A program made the position numbers and the translations under genes. From positions 310,001 to 374,000 of the forward strand of contig CAWJHQ010000011.1 in the NCBI GenBank assembly GCA_963842775.1: 64,000 nt of DNA, read 5' to 3'. The stretch is from R-RK-3 sp963842775. GTDB taxonomy: Bacteria; Pseudomonadota; Alphaproteobacteria; Rhizobiales; Rhodomicrobiaceae. The notes beneath the pieces were generated by a model. That model did no database searches. It had not been told where the DNA came from and was given only the letters and a program-made list of their open reading frames with translations. Shown piece after piece: positions 18,688-27,227 of the stretch. Position 1 is the stretch's first letter. Each line of letters starts with the position of its first letter.

Positions 18688-19617
18688 ATGCGCCTTTTGG
18701 TGGTCGGAGCCGGATCGACCGGCGGCTATTTCGGCGGTCGGCTCGCACGGGCCGGCCGTGATGTTACGTTCCTGGTCCGGCCGGGACGTGCTGAGCATCT
18801 GCGGGCGAACGGGTTGCAGATCGTTAGCCCTCACGGCGATGTCACGTTGACACCGAAGCTCGTAACCGCAGACCGCCTCGCAGAGCCGTTCGACGCCATC
18901 CTGCTGACCGTTAAGGCCTATTCGCTCGATCCGGCTCTCCGCGATATGGCGCCTGCGGTCGGCGCTGAAACCATGATTCTGCCGGTCCTGAACGGCATGA
19001 AGCATGTCGATATTCTCACCGAACGTTTCGGCGCAAAGGCGGTGGTCGGCTGCGTCTGCAAGATTGCTGCAACCATCGACGACGAGGGCCGCATCGTGCA
19101 GCTCGCCAATTTCCACGATCTCGCTTATGGCGAGCTGAGCGGGACACCGTCATCCCGGACCGGACAGCTCGATGCCTTCATGCAGGGCGCGGGCTTCAGC
19201 GCAAAACTGACACCGACTATCGCGCGCGAGATGTGGGAGAAGTGGGTGCTGCTGGCATCGCTGGGTGGCGCAACCTGCCTGATGCGGGGCGCTGTCGGGG
19301 AGATCGTGGCCGCACCCGGTGGGCTGGATTTCATGGAGCGCTTTCTCGGCGAGGTGGTTACCGCCGTCACTACCGTCGGGCAAGCGCCGACCGACGCGCA
19401 TCTCGCCGGAGTGAGGAAAATGCTTACCGAGAAGGGTTCCGGGCTCGCCTCGTCGATGTACCGCGATTTGCAGAAGGGAGGACCCATCGAAGGCGATCAG
19501 ATCGTTGGTGACCTGCTGGTCCGCGCGGCGAAGGCCGGACTCTCGACACCGCTGCTGGCGACAGCATATGCGAGCCTCGCGATCTATCAGAACCGGCTGG
19601 CGGCACCAGCAGCCTAA
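18688..19617 (+). CDS. 2-dehydropantoate 2-reductase family protein
   Basis: 309-residue NADPH-dependent ketopantoate reductase family member (PanE/ApbA). N-terminal Rossmann loop RLLVVGAGSTGGYFGGRLA, catalytic-region lysine in AILLTVKAYSLD, VLNGMKHVDIL with the conserved Asn, and the C-terminal helical domain with REMWEKWVLLASLGGATCL. AGGAG lies seven bases before ATG 18688; the upstream GTG at 18667 is disfavoured. In its usual role it makes pantoate for coenzyme A synthesis, but isolated paralogues often act on other 2-oxo acids, so the symbol is withheld. Confidence 0.88.
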   Translation: MRLLVVGAGSTGGYFGGRLARAGRDVTFLVRPGRAEHLRANGLQIVSPHGDVTLTPKLVTADRLAEPFDAILLTVKAYSLDPALRDMAPAVGAETMILPVLNGMKHVDILTERFGAKAVVGCVCKIAATIDDEGRIVQLANFHDLAYGELSGTPSSRTGQLDAFMQGAGFSAKLTPTIAREMWEKWVLLASLGGATCLMRGAVGEIVAAPGGLDFMERFLGEVVTAVTTVGQAPTDAHLAGVRKMLTEKGSGLASSMYRDLQKGGPIEGDQIVGDLLVRAAKAGLSTPLLATAYASLAIYQNRLAAPAA

Positions 19618-19711
19618 CCGCGCGTTCAGACCTCTGCCAATTGGGAAGACATGACGTAGTCCAACACGAATGTCTCCTATTGGGCCCTTGGCAATGGAGA
19701 GGCATTGGTGA

Positions 19712-20014
19712 TCACCCGTCCAAATCCCCGCCGACTTTTTTGCGGACGCCCCATTCCGCAAGATGCGCATTGATGTCCGCCGCGACAAAATACCGAGCAC
19801 TATCAGGATCGTATCCTTGTGCGAGCAGTTCGTCATACTCGGTCAGGACATGCCGCGCATAAGCGATCATGGAGAGCCAAGCCGCAGCTTCCGCCGAGGC
19901 CACGCGCAAGCCGGGACTGTCCATTGCATGATCCACGATCGAACAGAATTCGTGGTTCGGCACGCGAGGTGCCAAATGCCGGAGGGCGATTTCTATTTCG
20001 GTGCGTCTGCCCAT
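19712..20014 (-). CDS. Small DUF2293-like protein
   Basis: About 100 residues, helical, with CSIVDHAMDSPGLRVASAEA, then AWLSMIAYARHVLTEYDELL and a closing DINAHLAEWG. The R-H-x-x-T-x-Y-D-x-L-L and D-x-x-x-A-R spacing resembles DUF2293 proteins common in alphaproteobacteria; this is from memory and unchecked. Function unknown. ATG 20014 is chosen since an upstream ATG at 20077 would overlap the AMP nucleosidase gene; the gap to that gene is 43 bases on the same strand. Confidence 0.6.
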   Translation of the reverse strand: MGRRTEIEIALRHLAPRVPNHEFCSIVDHAMDSPGLRVASAEAAAWLSMIAYARHVLTEYDELLAQGYDPDSARYFVAADINAHLAEWGVRKKVGGDLDG

Positions 20015-20057
20015 CTTGTCACCAGCCAAATACCCCCGCAGTCCGGCTGTCGCCGCG

Positions 20058-21548
20058 TTACTGGAATGGCGGTTCATCGAACGCGCGCAGCTTGCGGCTG
20101 TGCAATTGATTCACGCCACGATCCCTAAGGATCCGGATGGTCTCAAGGCCAATGGTCAAATGCTGATCGATGCGCTGACGATAAAAGCTGTCGGCCATGC
20201 CACGAAGCTTGATTTCGCCATGGAGCGGCTTGTCCGAGACGCAGAGTAGCGTTCCGTAGGGCACGCGTAACCGGAAGCCGTTGGCGGCAATTGTCGCGCT
20301 TTCCATGTCGATAGCGATCGCGCGCGACCGATTGAAGCGGCTGTAAAGCTCATTGAAGCGCAGTTCCCAATTGCGGTCATCGGTTGTAACGACAGTTCCG
20401 GTGCGCATTCTGGATTTCAGATTGTCACCCGTTAATCCCGTCACGCTCGACACGGCATCCTGCAAGGCAACCTGAATCTCGGCGATAGGCGGCACCGGTA
20501 CGGACACCGGCAGGTCATGGTCCAAAACGTGGTCCGCGCGCTCGTAGGCATGCGCCAGAACATAGTCACCGAGTTGCTGTGATCGGCGCAAACCGCCGCA
20601 ATGGCCAATCATCAGCCAACAATGCGGACGCAGGACGGCCAGATGATCGGTAATCGTCTTTGCGTTCGAAGGGCCAACGCCGATATTGACCATGGTGATC
20701 CCGAGCCGATCCGGACGCGTCAGGTGATAGGCCGGCATCTGCTGCAACGGACGGCCCGTGTCGGTTTTTTCGACTGCGGACCCGACTTCCGTGAGGAGAT
20801 TGCCTGGTTCGACAAACGACCGATATCCGTTCCTACCGCCTCCTTCAGCAATGAGCGCACGCCCATGCGCGATGAATGCGTCCACATATCGCTGGTAATT
20901 CGTGAAAAGCACAAAGCCTTGGAAATAACGGGCGTGAGTGCCGGTGTAATGATGCAGGCGCTGGATCGCGAGGTCGACGCGCTCCGCGCTGAAGAGCGAC
21001 AATGGCCGCGCCTGCTCGGCTGACCGGCGGAAAGTACCGTTGGCGATCGCATCGTCGATGGCGGCGAGATCGGGCAGGGCGAAGACGGTTTGGAGCGCGC
21101 GGATGTCTTCCGGCTGCAACTCGGCGGTGGCCTCGTCGACGACAAAGGAAAGCGGGATTGGCCGATTGGAAAGGCCCACTTCAAACGGAGCGCCGTGATA
21201 GTCGGCCAAGCGTTGAAGCTGCGCCTGATAATAGTCACGAAACAGCGCCGGCTGGGTCAGCGTCGTGGCATAGCGGCCCGGATATGGCAATGTGCCCCAA
21301 GACGGTCTGGAGTCGTAGACCAGCGCATCGTGAGCAACCGATACCCTGAGCTCCGGATAGCAGGCATCCTTGACCGATGCCCCCGTGCGCTCCCCATTCA
21401 GGAAACGCTGGAACCGGTCTCGCACCCGGCCGGCCATCTTGTCGTAGATTTCGCAGATGCGATTAACTGCCGGAGCTGCCTCGGCATAAGTCTCGAAATT
21501 GTATTTTTTGCTCACAGGCCCGACCAGTTTTAATTGCGGGAACGCCAT
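20058..21548 (-). CDS. amn: AMP nucleosidase
   Basis: 496-residue cytoplasmic enzyme hydrolysing AMP to adenine and ribose 5-phosphate. The N-terminal domain (FETYAEAAPAVNRICEIYDK, GTLPYPGRYATTLTQP) is specific to Amn; the C-terminal half is a nucleoside phosphorylase fold with MVNIGVGPSNAKTITDHLA, LMIGHCGGLRRSQQLGDYVL and RSRAIAIDMESATIAANGFR, the last carrying the ribose-binding Glu. Length is close to E. coli Amn. The ATG at 21548 (MAFPQLKLVGPVSKK) is preferred over 21605. No linked purine genes are next to it. Confidence 0.93.
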   Translation of the reverse strand: MAFPQLKLVGPVSKKYNFETYAEAAPAVNRICEIYDKMAGRVRDRFQRFLNGERTGASVKDACYPELRVSVAHDALVYDSRPSWGTLPYPGRYATTLTQPALFRDYYQAQLQRLADYHGAPFEVGLSNRPIPLSFVVDEATAELQPEDIRALQTVFALPDLAAIDDAIANGTFRRSAEQARPLSLFSAERVDLAIQRLHHYTGTHARYFQGFVLFTNYQRYVDAFIAHGRALIAEGGGRNGYRSFVEPGNLLTEVGSAVEKTDTGRPLQQMPAYHLTRPDRLGITMVNIGVGPSNAKTITDHLAVLRPHCWLMIGHCGGLRRSQQLGDYVLAHAYERADHVLDHDLPVSVPVPPIAEIQVALQDAVSSVTGLTGDNLKSRMRTGTVVTTDDRNWELRFNELYSRFNRSRAIAIDMESATIAANGFRLRVPYGTLLCVSDKPLHGEIKLRGMADSFYRQRIDQHLTIGLETIRILRDRGVNQLHSRKLRAFDEPPFQ

Positions 21549-21730
21549 TTGCCGTGACCAGAAACGATGGCCTACGATTTGGCACGGCTCGCTCGCTACG
21601 ATCACACGTAGCGGCTTAGCGTCAATCGCCTGGCATATTGGCTTCGCCGATCACAAACCGGATATTCGGAGTCGGCGTCAAGTGCCTAACGTTGCGCGGG
21701 ACTGGCCATCAGAATAGGAGCCGCCACGTT

Positions 21731-22514
21731 TCAAAAACCGTAAAGTTGTCTGCTCGCCTGCTCGATATCCTCCCAATCGCCCTCCCGAAGCCAGTGATCC
21801 GCCCATCGGATCGTGTCTTCGTAGCTGTGCTTGTTCTCATGGTTGGTCCACGGCCAGTCGCTTCCCCACACCACACGCTGCGTTCCGATGATGTCCAGGA
21901 TCGCTTCCGCATACGGCCCCACATCGACCGGGACTTCGATACGGCGCCGAGAATTTCACCCATAGATCCGACGATGGAGCAAGCTCTGAGAGCGCATCGA
22001 TCCACGGCTCGTCCCTGGGCGACGGGGAGGCCGGCAGACCAAAATGATCGACAACGATCCGGTCTGCCAGGGAGCAAAGACCATGCAGATACGGGCCGAG
22101 TAGGGGGCCCTCCAGTTGAATCTGGAGGTGTAGGCCGGCACGATTCAGTCGCGTCAGGAAATCCCGCACGGAAGTATGCGTCAAATCCGGCAGCGGAGCC
22201 CCGGCGACCAGGTTCCACCTTACACCGCGAATGCCTTCTGCCTTGAGCGTCTGCAGCTCTTCCTCGCCGGCTCCGAATGGCACGACGGCAATGCCGCGAA
22301 AACGCTGCGTTCCGAGCGTCTGCAAGGCGTTCAAAAGCTCGGAATTGTCCGTGCCGAAAAAGCTTATCTGCACGATGACGCCGCCTTCGATACCGTTTGC
22401 CTGCAGCTGTCCTTGCCATTCATTGCCCGGCGCGGTTGTCTTCGGCAAATAGCGCGGCTGTCCGACCGCATAGACCCGTTCATAGACGTGAGCGTGGCAA
22501 TCGAAGCGTGACAT
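21731..22514 (-). pseudogene. Amidohydrolase-family metal-dependent hydrolase, frameshifted
   Basis: TIM-barrel hydrolase of the amidohydrolase-2 family (the group containing 2-pyrone-4,6-dicarboxylate lactonase and similar enzymes), about 260 residues when corrected. The start has the metal-binding FDCHAHVYER; later come GVRWNLVAGAPLPDL, DRIVVDHFGLPASP and the final catalytic Asp in RVVWGSDWPWTNHENK. The C-terminal 60 residues are in another frame; dropping one base near 21930 joins KFSAPYRSP to VDVGPYAEAI. It ends the TRAP operon and sits 33 bases after the HD-like gene, so it probably acts on the imported carboxylate. Confidence 0.82.
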
Positions 22515-22547
22515 CACGTTCCCACCTTTATAGGCTGGCTAAACAGA

Positions 22548-23135
22548 TCAAACCCGCGACCATTTCGGCTTCTCTTCCGCGGCGAGCCCGTCCCGCCCCT
22601 CGAATATATTGCGCAGGTCGAAAACCGCATAATCCGCATAATGCAGAATCACGGCCTCGAGCGTACGCGGCCGAACGCTGGTGTTCTTGCTGTGAGAGAG
22701 GATCATATGCACGACCGGCCAGGGAGCACCCTCGGTGCGGGCCACATGCGCTCCGTAGAAAGTGTGCTGTGAGTAGCGGGCTGCGTCGCTGGGCTCGCCC
22801 GTCTTGTGATCGGCCATGACGAGCTTGTCGACGTCGATGAGTGCGGCGCCGGTCAGCAGCAGGTCGGTATCCGGTTTGTTACCCTGGCGCCGGGCGACCT
22901 CGACCAGGCCGATCGCAGCGTCGGCAACCTGGCGTATATGCTCGACCAGTGTCGTCGGCGTCCTGCGCTCGGTTCGGGTGATGGAGAACCAGGAGGCGTC
23001 ACTGAGGTGACCGAGGCCGCTCTCCTGCCACAGCCTTAGCCACACCCGATCGGCAATTCCCCGAAGCTCACCATTCCCGATCTCGTTGAGGAACGGCAAT
23101 TCGCGATAAAGCTCGTCCTTGCGGGGATCCGTCAT
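22548..23135 (-). CDS. HD-domain-like protein
   Basis: 195 residues resembling HD phosphohydrolases. The expected order is visible: TLVEHIRQVADAAIGLVE, then TGAALIDVDKLV where the metal-binding His-Asp pair would be, then QHTFYGAHVA, VHMILSHSKN and a closing ILHYADYAVFD. The position of the His of the H-D motif is Ile (ATC codon), so catalytic competence is doubtful, though the other His and Asp residues remain. ATG 23135 follows the dctM stop by eight bases, so it is co-transcribed. Its job in a TRAP operon is unknown; homologues next to carboxylate transporters suggest hydrolysis of an imported compound. Confidence 0.75.
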   Translation of the reverse strand: MTDPRKDELYRELPFLNEIGNGELRGIADRVWLRLWQESGLGHLSDASWFSITRTERRTPTTLVEHIRQVADAAIGLVEVARRQGNKPDTDLLLTGAALIDVDKLVMADHKTGEPSDAARYSQHTFYGAHVARTEGAPWPVVHMILSHSKNTSVRPRTLEAVILHYADYAVFDLRNIFEGRDGLAAEEKPKWSRV

Positions 23136-23143
23136 GATTTGAC

Positions 23144-24400
23144 CTATTTGAACCAGATGGCCGTCCACGGAATGTATGTCACGATAAGCAGCACGACGAA
23201 CATTACACCGATGAACCACCAATTATACCGCATGATGTCATGGAGCCTCACCCCCGTGATGGCGCAAACCGTCAGTACGATCGACGCAACGGGCGGGGTC
23301 TGCTGGCCGACAGCGAGATTGATGCAGACGATGATGCCGAAATGAACGGGATCGACGCCGAGCTGAGTCACGATCGGGAAGAGGATCGGCACGATGATGA
23401 TGATGGCGGCCGTGGCGTGGAGGAACATTCCGACCACGAACAGGAACACGTTGATCAGGAACAGCATCGCGAACTTGTCGTTCGTGAGCGCCGTGAGCCC
23501 TTGCGCGATGGTCTGCGGAAGCTGCTCATTGGCGAGCACCTGGCCGATGACTGCTGAGCCGGCGACCAGCATCATCACGACCGCGGCCTGCTTGGCCGTG
23601 ACGACGCAGCATTCCCATATCCCGCGCCAAGTCAGCTCCCGCGTGACCAAGCCGAAGGCGAAGGCGATGAAACAGCCGATGCCCGAAGCTTCGGTCGGTG
23701 TAAAGAAGCCGAAGACCAGACCGCCTATGACGAGGATCGGGATCGTCATCGGAACCAGCGCATCCTTGAATGCCTCGCCCAGCTTTTTCAGCTCGAACGG
23801 CTGGAGCACCGCATAATTGCTCTTCAACGCGAAAATATAGTTCGCCATCATCAAGCCGCCGGCGAGGATGAAGCCAGGGACGAAGCCCGCGATGGTCAGA
23901 TCGCGGATAGAGGTGTCGGTCGTCACGCCATAGATGACGGCGGGAATCGAGGGCGGAATGATGATGCCCAGCGACGCGGAGGACGCCGAGACGGCTGCTG
24001 CGAAGGCGCGCGGATAGCCTTGCTTCTCCATTTCCGGCACGAAGATCTTGCTGAGCGCAGCAGCGTCCGCGACGCCAGAGCCGCTCATCTCCGATATGAA
24101 CGCAGCCGTTACGACGTTCACCTGGCACAGGCCGCCGCGTATCCAGCCGACCATGGCGGCGGCGAGCGCGACCAGGCGCGTGGCGATCGTCGACGTGGTC
24201 ATCAACTCGCCCATGAGGATGAACAGCGGGATCGCCAGGAGCGTGAAACTGTTTACGCCGGAGAACATCTGCACCGGCAGCGTAACCAGATCCATGCCGA
24301 CCACATACATGGAGATGGCCGCCGTGATCATCAGGCCGAAGCCGATGGGAATGCCGAGGGCGAGCAGGAGGATAAGAAGTCCGAGGATGTACCAGATCAT
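23144..24400 (-). CDS. dctM: TRAP transporter large permease, DctM
   Basis: 418-residue inner-membrane protein with about 12 helices, the sodium-coupled channel of a TRAP importer. Typical segments: FTLLAIPLFILMGELM near the start, FISEMSGSGVADAAAL, LGIIIPPSIPAVIYG, FFTPTEASGIGCFIAFAFG and GQQTPPVASIVLTVCAI. ATG 24400 overlaps the dctQ stop (ATGA). The substrate, probably a carboxylate, is set by the DctP gene of the same operon. Confidence 0.93.
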   Translation of the reverse strand: MIWYILGLLILLLALGIPIGFGLMITAAISMYVVGMDLVTLPVQMFSGVNSFTLLAIPLFILMGELMTTSTIATRLVALAAAMVGWIRGGLCQVNVVTAAFISEMSGSGVADAAALSKIFVPEMEKQGYPRAFAAAVSASSASLGIIIPPSIPAVIYGVTTDTSIRDLTIAGFVPGFILAGGLMMANYIFALKSNYAVLQPFELKKLGEAFKDALVPMTIPILVIGGLVFGFFTPTEASGIGCFIAFAFGLVTRELTWRGIWECCVVTAKQAAVVMMLVAGSAVIGQVLANEQLPQTIAQGLTALTNDKFAMLFLINVFLFVVGMFLHATAAIIIIVPILFPIVTQLGVDPVHFGIIVCINLAVGQQTPPVASIVLTVCAITGVRLHDIMRYNWWFIGVMFVVLLIVTYIPWTAIWFK

Positions 24401-24867
24401 ATCGAGCCTCTCCACCGCTCGACGATGCGCAGGCACAATGCCAGGACGATCCCAACGCCGCAGATCGGCATCGATGCAATGAACACGCCGACCGGCACTG
24501 CTTCGATTGTTTGCAGCGGCGAATTGCCAACGACGAGAAGCATGCGCGTGGACTCGTAGATCAGCAGAATGAAGAAGGCGACGACGAGAAGGTCGGTGAT
24601 GGTCTGAACGATCTTCCGTCTGCGAGCAGACATTGCCTCGACGAACAGATCGAAGGCGATATGCCTGTCCTCGCGCACGCCAAGATAGGCGCCGAGGAAA
24701 CTGGTCCAGACTAGGGCGTAGCCGGTAATCTCTTCCGGCCAGGGCAGGGAGCTGTGCAGGACCGAGCGGAAAAAGACGGCGATGCAGGTGATCAGGGCCG
24801 TTGCCGCTACTATGAGCGCTGCGGCAACGGTGAACACCTGATCCAGGACGCGGATCATGGGGAGCAT
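24397..24867 (-). CDS. dctQ: TRAP transporter small permease, DctQ
   Basis: 156-residue four-helix membrane protein linking DctP and DctM. It shows LIVAATALITCIAVFFRSVL, the conserved SLPWPEEITGYALVWTSFLG (Trp-Pro-Glu-Glu motif) and GAYLGVREDRHIAFDLFVEA. Starts at ATG 24867 or 24858 follow the dctP stop at 24881; longer frames would overlap dctP. Confidence 0.92.
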   Translation of the reverse strand: MLPMIRVLDQVFTVAAALIVAATALITCIAVFFRSVLHSSLPWPEEITGYALVWTSFLGAYLGVREDRHIAFDLFVEAMSARRRKIVQTITDLLVVAFFILLIYESTRMLLVVGNSPLQTIEAVPVGVFIASMPICGVGIVLALCLRIVERWRGSI

Positions 24868-24880
24868 GTGAGGGGGGAAG

Positions 24881-25852
24881 CTATTGAGACTTACGGATGA
24901 GATCGACCCACTCCGGGCCATACTCCTTGACATAGGCCTGATAGACGGACTCGGCTTTCACCTGGAAGGGTTTCGGATCGACCTCGTTGACGGCGATGAC
25001 ACCCTTCATCTTGTCGAGAAAGCTCTGATCGAGATCGGCTGCTGCTTTATAGGCGTCGGCGGACATCGCGTCGGCCACACGCTTGAAAGTGTCGCGCTGC
25101 GCCTCGTTCAGGCCGTCCCAGAACGCCTTCGACACCAGAAGAAACGAAGGCGAATAGGTGTGGTTCACCAGGCTGAGATGCTTGGTGACTTCGTAGAGCT
25201 TGGCTTCGTAGAAACCGTAGAGCGCGGCTTCGACGCCGTCGACGACGCCTTGCTGAAGCGCGGTGAAGGTTTCCTCCCAGGAGATCGGAACCGGGTCGGC
25301 ACCCATGGCCGAAAAGCCATCAAGCTTGAATTTTGAGCCGGTGACACGGATCTTCAGGCCGTTCATATCCTCAGGTTTGGTGATCGCCCGCTTGGTGTTC
25401 ACCACGTGACGGAAACCATTCTCATAAATGCCCAGGACGATGAAGCCCTGCTTCTCCTCAAGGCGTTTCTTGACCGCCTCGCCTAGCGGCCCGTTCATGG
25501 CGCGTTGGACATGGGCGCGGTCCGTGAACAGCCAGGGCAAATCGAAGACGCCGAGCTTGTTGTCGAGCGCGAGCACGCTGCCCGCTACCATCGCCATTTC
25601 CAGCGAACCGAGGCGGACACTGTCGATCAGCGCCTTTTCTTTGCCGAGCTGGCTGTTGGGATAGAACTTGAAATTGAAGTCTGCCGGAAATTCCTTGCCG
25701 ATCCGGCTGGCGAACATTTGCGCTGTCGCATAGAGCGGCGAGGTCTCGGAAACGTGGCTCGCTATGCGGATATCCTTCGCAGCGGCTGGCGCCAGGCCAG
25801 CGGTTGCGATCGAGGCTGCCAACGCTAATACTTTCAGGCTTGCCTTAACCAT
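24881..25852 (-). CDS. dctP: TRAP transporter substrate-binding protein, DctP
   Basis: 323-residue periplasmic protein. Signal peptide 1-25 (LKVLALAASIATAGLAPAAA). Family marks: ASHVSETSPLYATAQMFASR, FYPNSQLGKEKALIDSVRLG, then GLKIRVTGSKFKLDGFSAMG with the ligand-carboxylate arginine, and GVVDGVEAALYGFYEAKLYE. It leads dctPQM plus an HD-like protein and an amidohydrolase, all minus-strand with short or overlapping junctions. A GntR regulator lies just upstream in the same direction. Confidence 0.93.
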   Translation of the reverse strand: MVKASLKVLALAASIATAGLAPAAAKDIRIASHVSETSPLYATAQMFASRIGKEFPADFNFKFYPNSQLGKEKALIDSVRLGSLEMAMVAGSVLALDNKLGVFDLPWLFTDRAHVQRAMNGPLGEAVKKRLEEKQGFIVLGIYENGFRHVVNTKRAITKPEDMNGLKIRVTGSKFKLDGFSAMGADPVPISWEETFTALQQGVVDGVEAALYGFYEAKLYEVTKHLSLVNHTYSPSFLLVSKAFWDGLNEAQRDTFKRVADAMSADAYKAAADLDQSFLDKMKGVIAVNEVDPKPFQVKAESVYQAYVKEYGPEWVDLIRKSQ

Positions 25853-26078
25853 GGGGCTTCCAACTCCTGAGTACTATAACAATTACAATATCCGGCTGTC
25901 TTGATGCTTGATCCCGGTTCTTCGACCGGCTTTCCGGCGTGGTCGCTGTGACCGGCGCTATGTATTTCCCTCGCGAACCTAACGTATTTACTCTGTTACG
26001 CATAGCCCCGAGGTTCCAAACTCCTGTTGCTGCCCTCGTTTGGATCGATGAACGAGGAATAACGAATATCAGTCTCTC

Positions 26079-26802
26079 CTAGTCTCGGGCAGAAACGGCA
26101 TCATTGCTGGAGCCCAGGGAGAGCGCATCGAGCCAGCGGCGTTTGCCGCTCAGGACATGTGCTCTCGCCGGCGATCCGGGCCCGTTCGATATCCCTCGCT
26201 ATGATCGCCTGCACCATTTCCGCATGCTCCGCATTGGACTCTTTCATCTTGGGCGTGCGCGCCAGTGACATCTGCCGGGATAAATGACTCTCCTTCACGA
26301 GGTCCTGATAGATCCTCTCGGCAGCCTTATGCTTGGCGTGCATCATCAGAAGGCTGTGGAATTCGACATTCAGCGCGTAATAGGTTGTCTCATCCTCACC
26401 GTCGATCGCCGTTTCCATCCGAGCTACGAGCGCGGCAAGGGCATTCTTCTGCCTGACCGTCCCAGCTTCGGCGATCCTGACGCAGGCAAAGCCGGTCAAA
26501 AGTGCGCGCAGATCGTAATTCTCGGCCAATTCTGCCTGATCGATCTTCCGCACGAAAGTGCCGCGTCCGGGGCTGCTGACGACAAGACCGGCCTTCTCCA
26601 GGAAACGCCGTGCTTCGCGAACCGGACCGCGGCTGACACCGAGAGCATTTGCCAGAGACTGCTCGTTGAATCTCTCGCCGGCCTTCATTTCACCCTTGAG
26701 GATACGCCGCTCGATTTCATCGCAAACGATTGCGGTGAGTGACTGGGTTCGGGAAAGCATGATCGCAGCAATCGCGTCGGGCGGGTTTGACGGTGTTTTC
26801 AT
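26079..26802 (-). CDS. GntR-family (FadR subfamily) regulator, C-terminal frameshift
   Basis: About 240 residues when corrected. Residues 20-90 are a winged helix (CDEIERRILKGEMKAGERF, LANALGVSRGPVREARRFLE, SSPGRGTFVRKID) and the rest an all-helical FCD ligand domain (YYALNVEFHSLLMMHAKHKA, AEMVQAIIARDIERAR). Near 26163 an extra base ends the natural frame; the alternative frame gives AHVLSGKRRWLDALSLG and stops at 26079, matching the usual family C-terminus, whereas the uncorrected frame ends at 26101. It probably represses the adjacent TRAP operon until the substrate or a derivative binds the FCD domain. Confidence 0.87.
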
Positions 26803-27227
26803 GGCCAATTCGTAGTCGTCAATTGCAGACTGTCAACAGCAAACGTTTACTGCTGGCGTAAACCTGCGCACCTTTAGGCACACTGTGGCAAACTGGACGC
26901 AGAGCATATCGAGTAATCGGATACGTATTCAACCGAAGGAATGAGTTCATATTCAGACGCGCACAAATGTTTATCCAGTCGACACCATTATCGATCCCCG
27001 GCATTGCTCACTGGCTTCATTGCCATAATTCTCATTCGTCACGCTTGCAACTAATATCTTCTTGGATTATGTATATATTATGGAATTTTATTGCATGCAT
27101 CTTCGACGTTTTCGTTTAACGTTTCGCTTGTCCCTGATATAGATCGTTGAGATTCAAACCGAAATGATCGAACATTAATCGAATGCACGTGGGTATTTAT
27201 CGCAGTGCCGCGAAGGAGATCCGTGCC
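26803..27227. other. AT-rich divergent intergenic region, GntR to TAXI gene
   Basis: 425 bases with no credible gene. The part from about 26990 to 27180 is clearly AT-rich relative to the flanking TRAP operon and leads into the low-GC TAXI gene, marking a composition boundary. A palindrome next to GntR is listed separately. Confidence 0.45.
26837..26855. promoter_or_regulatory. Possible GntR operator
   Basis: CAGCAAACGTTTACTGCTG lies 35-53 bases upstream of the GntR start. It contains the perfect palindrome AAACGTTT and flanking CAGCA/TGCTG arms. The position suits autoregulation; no second copy was found, so this is weak. Confidence 0.25.
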
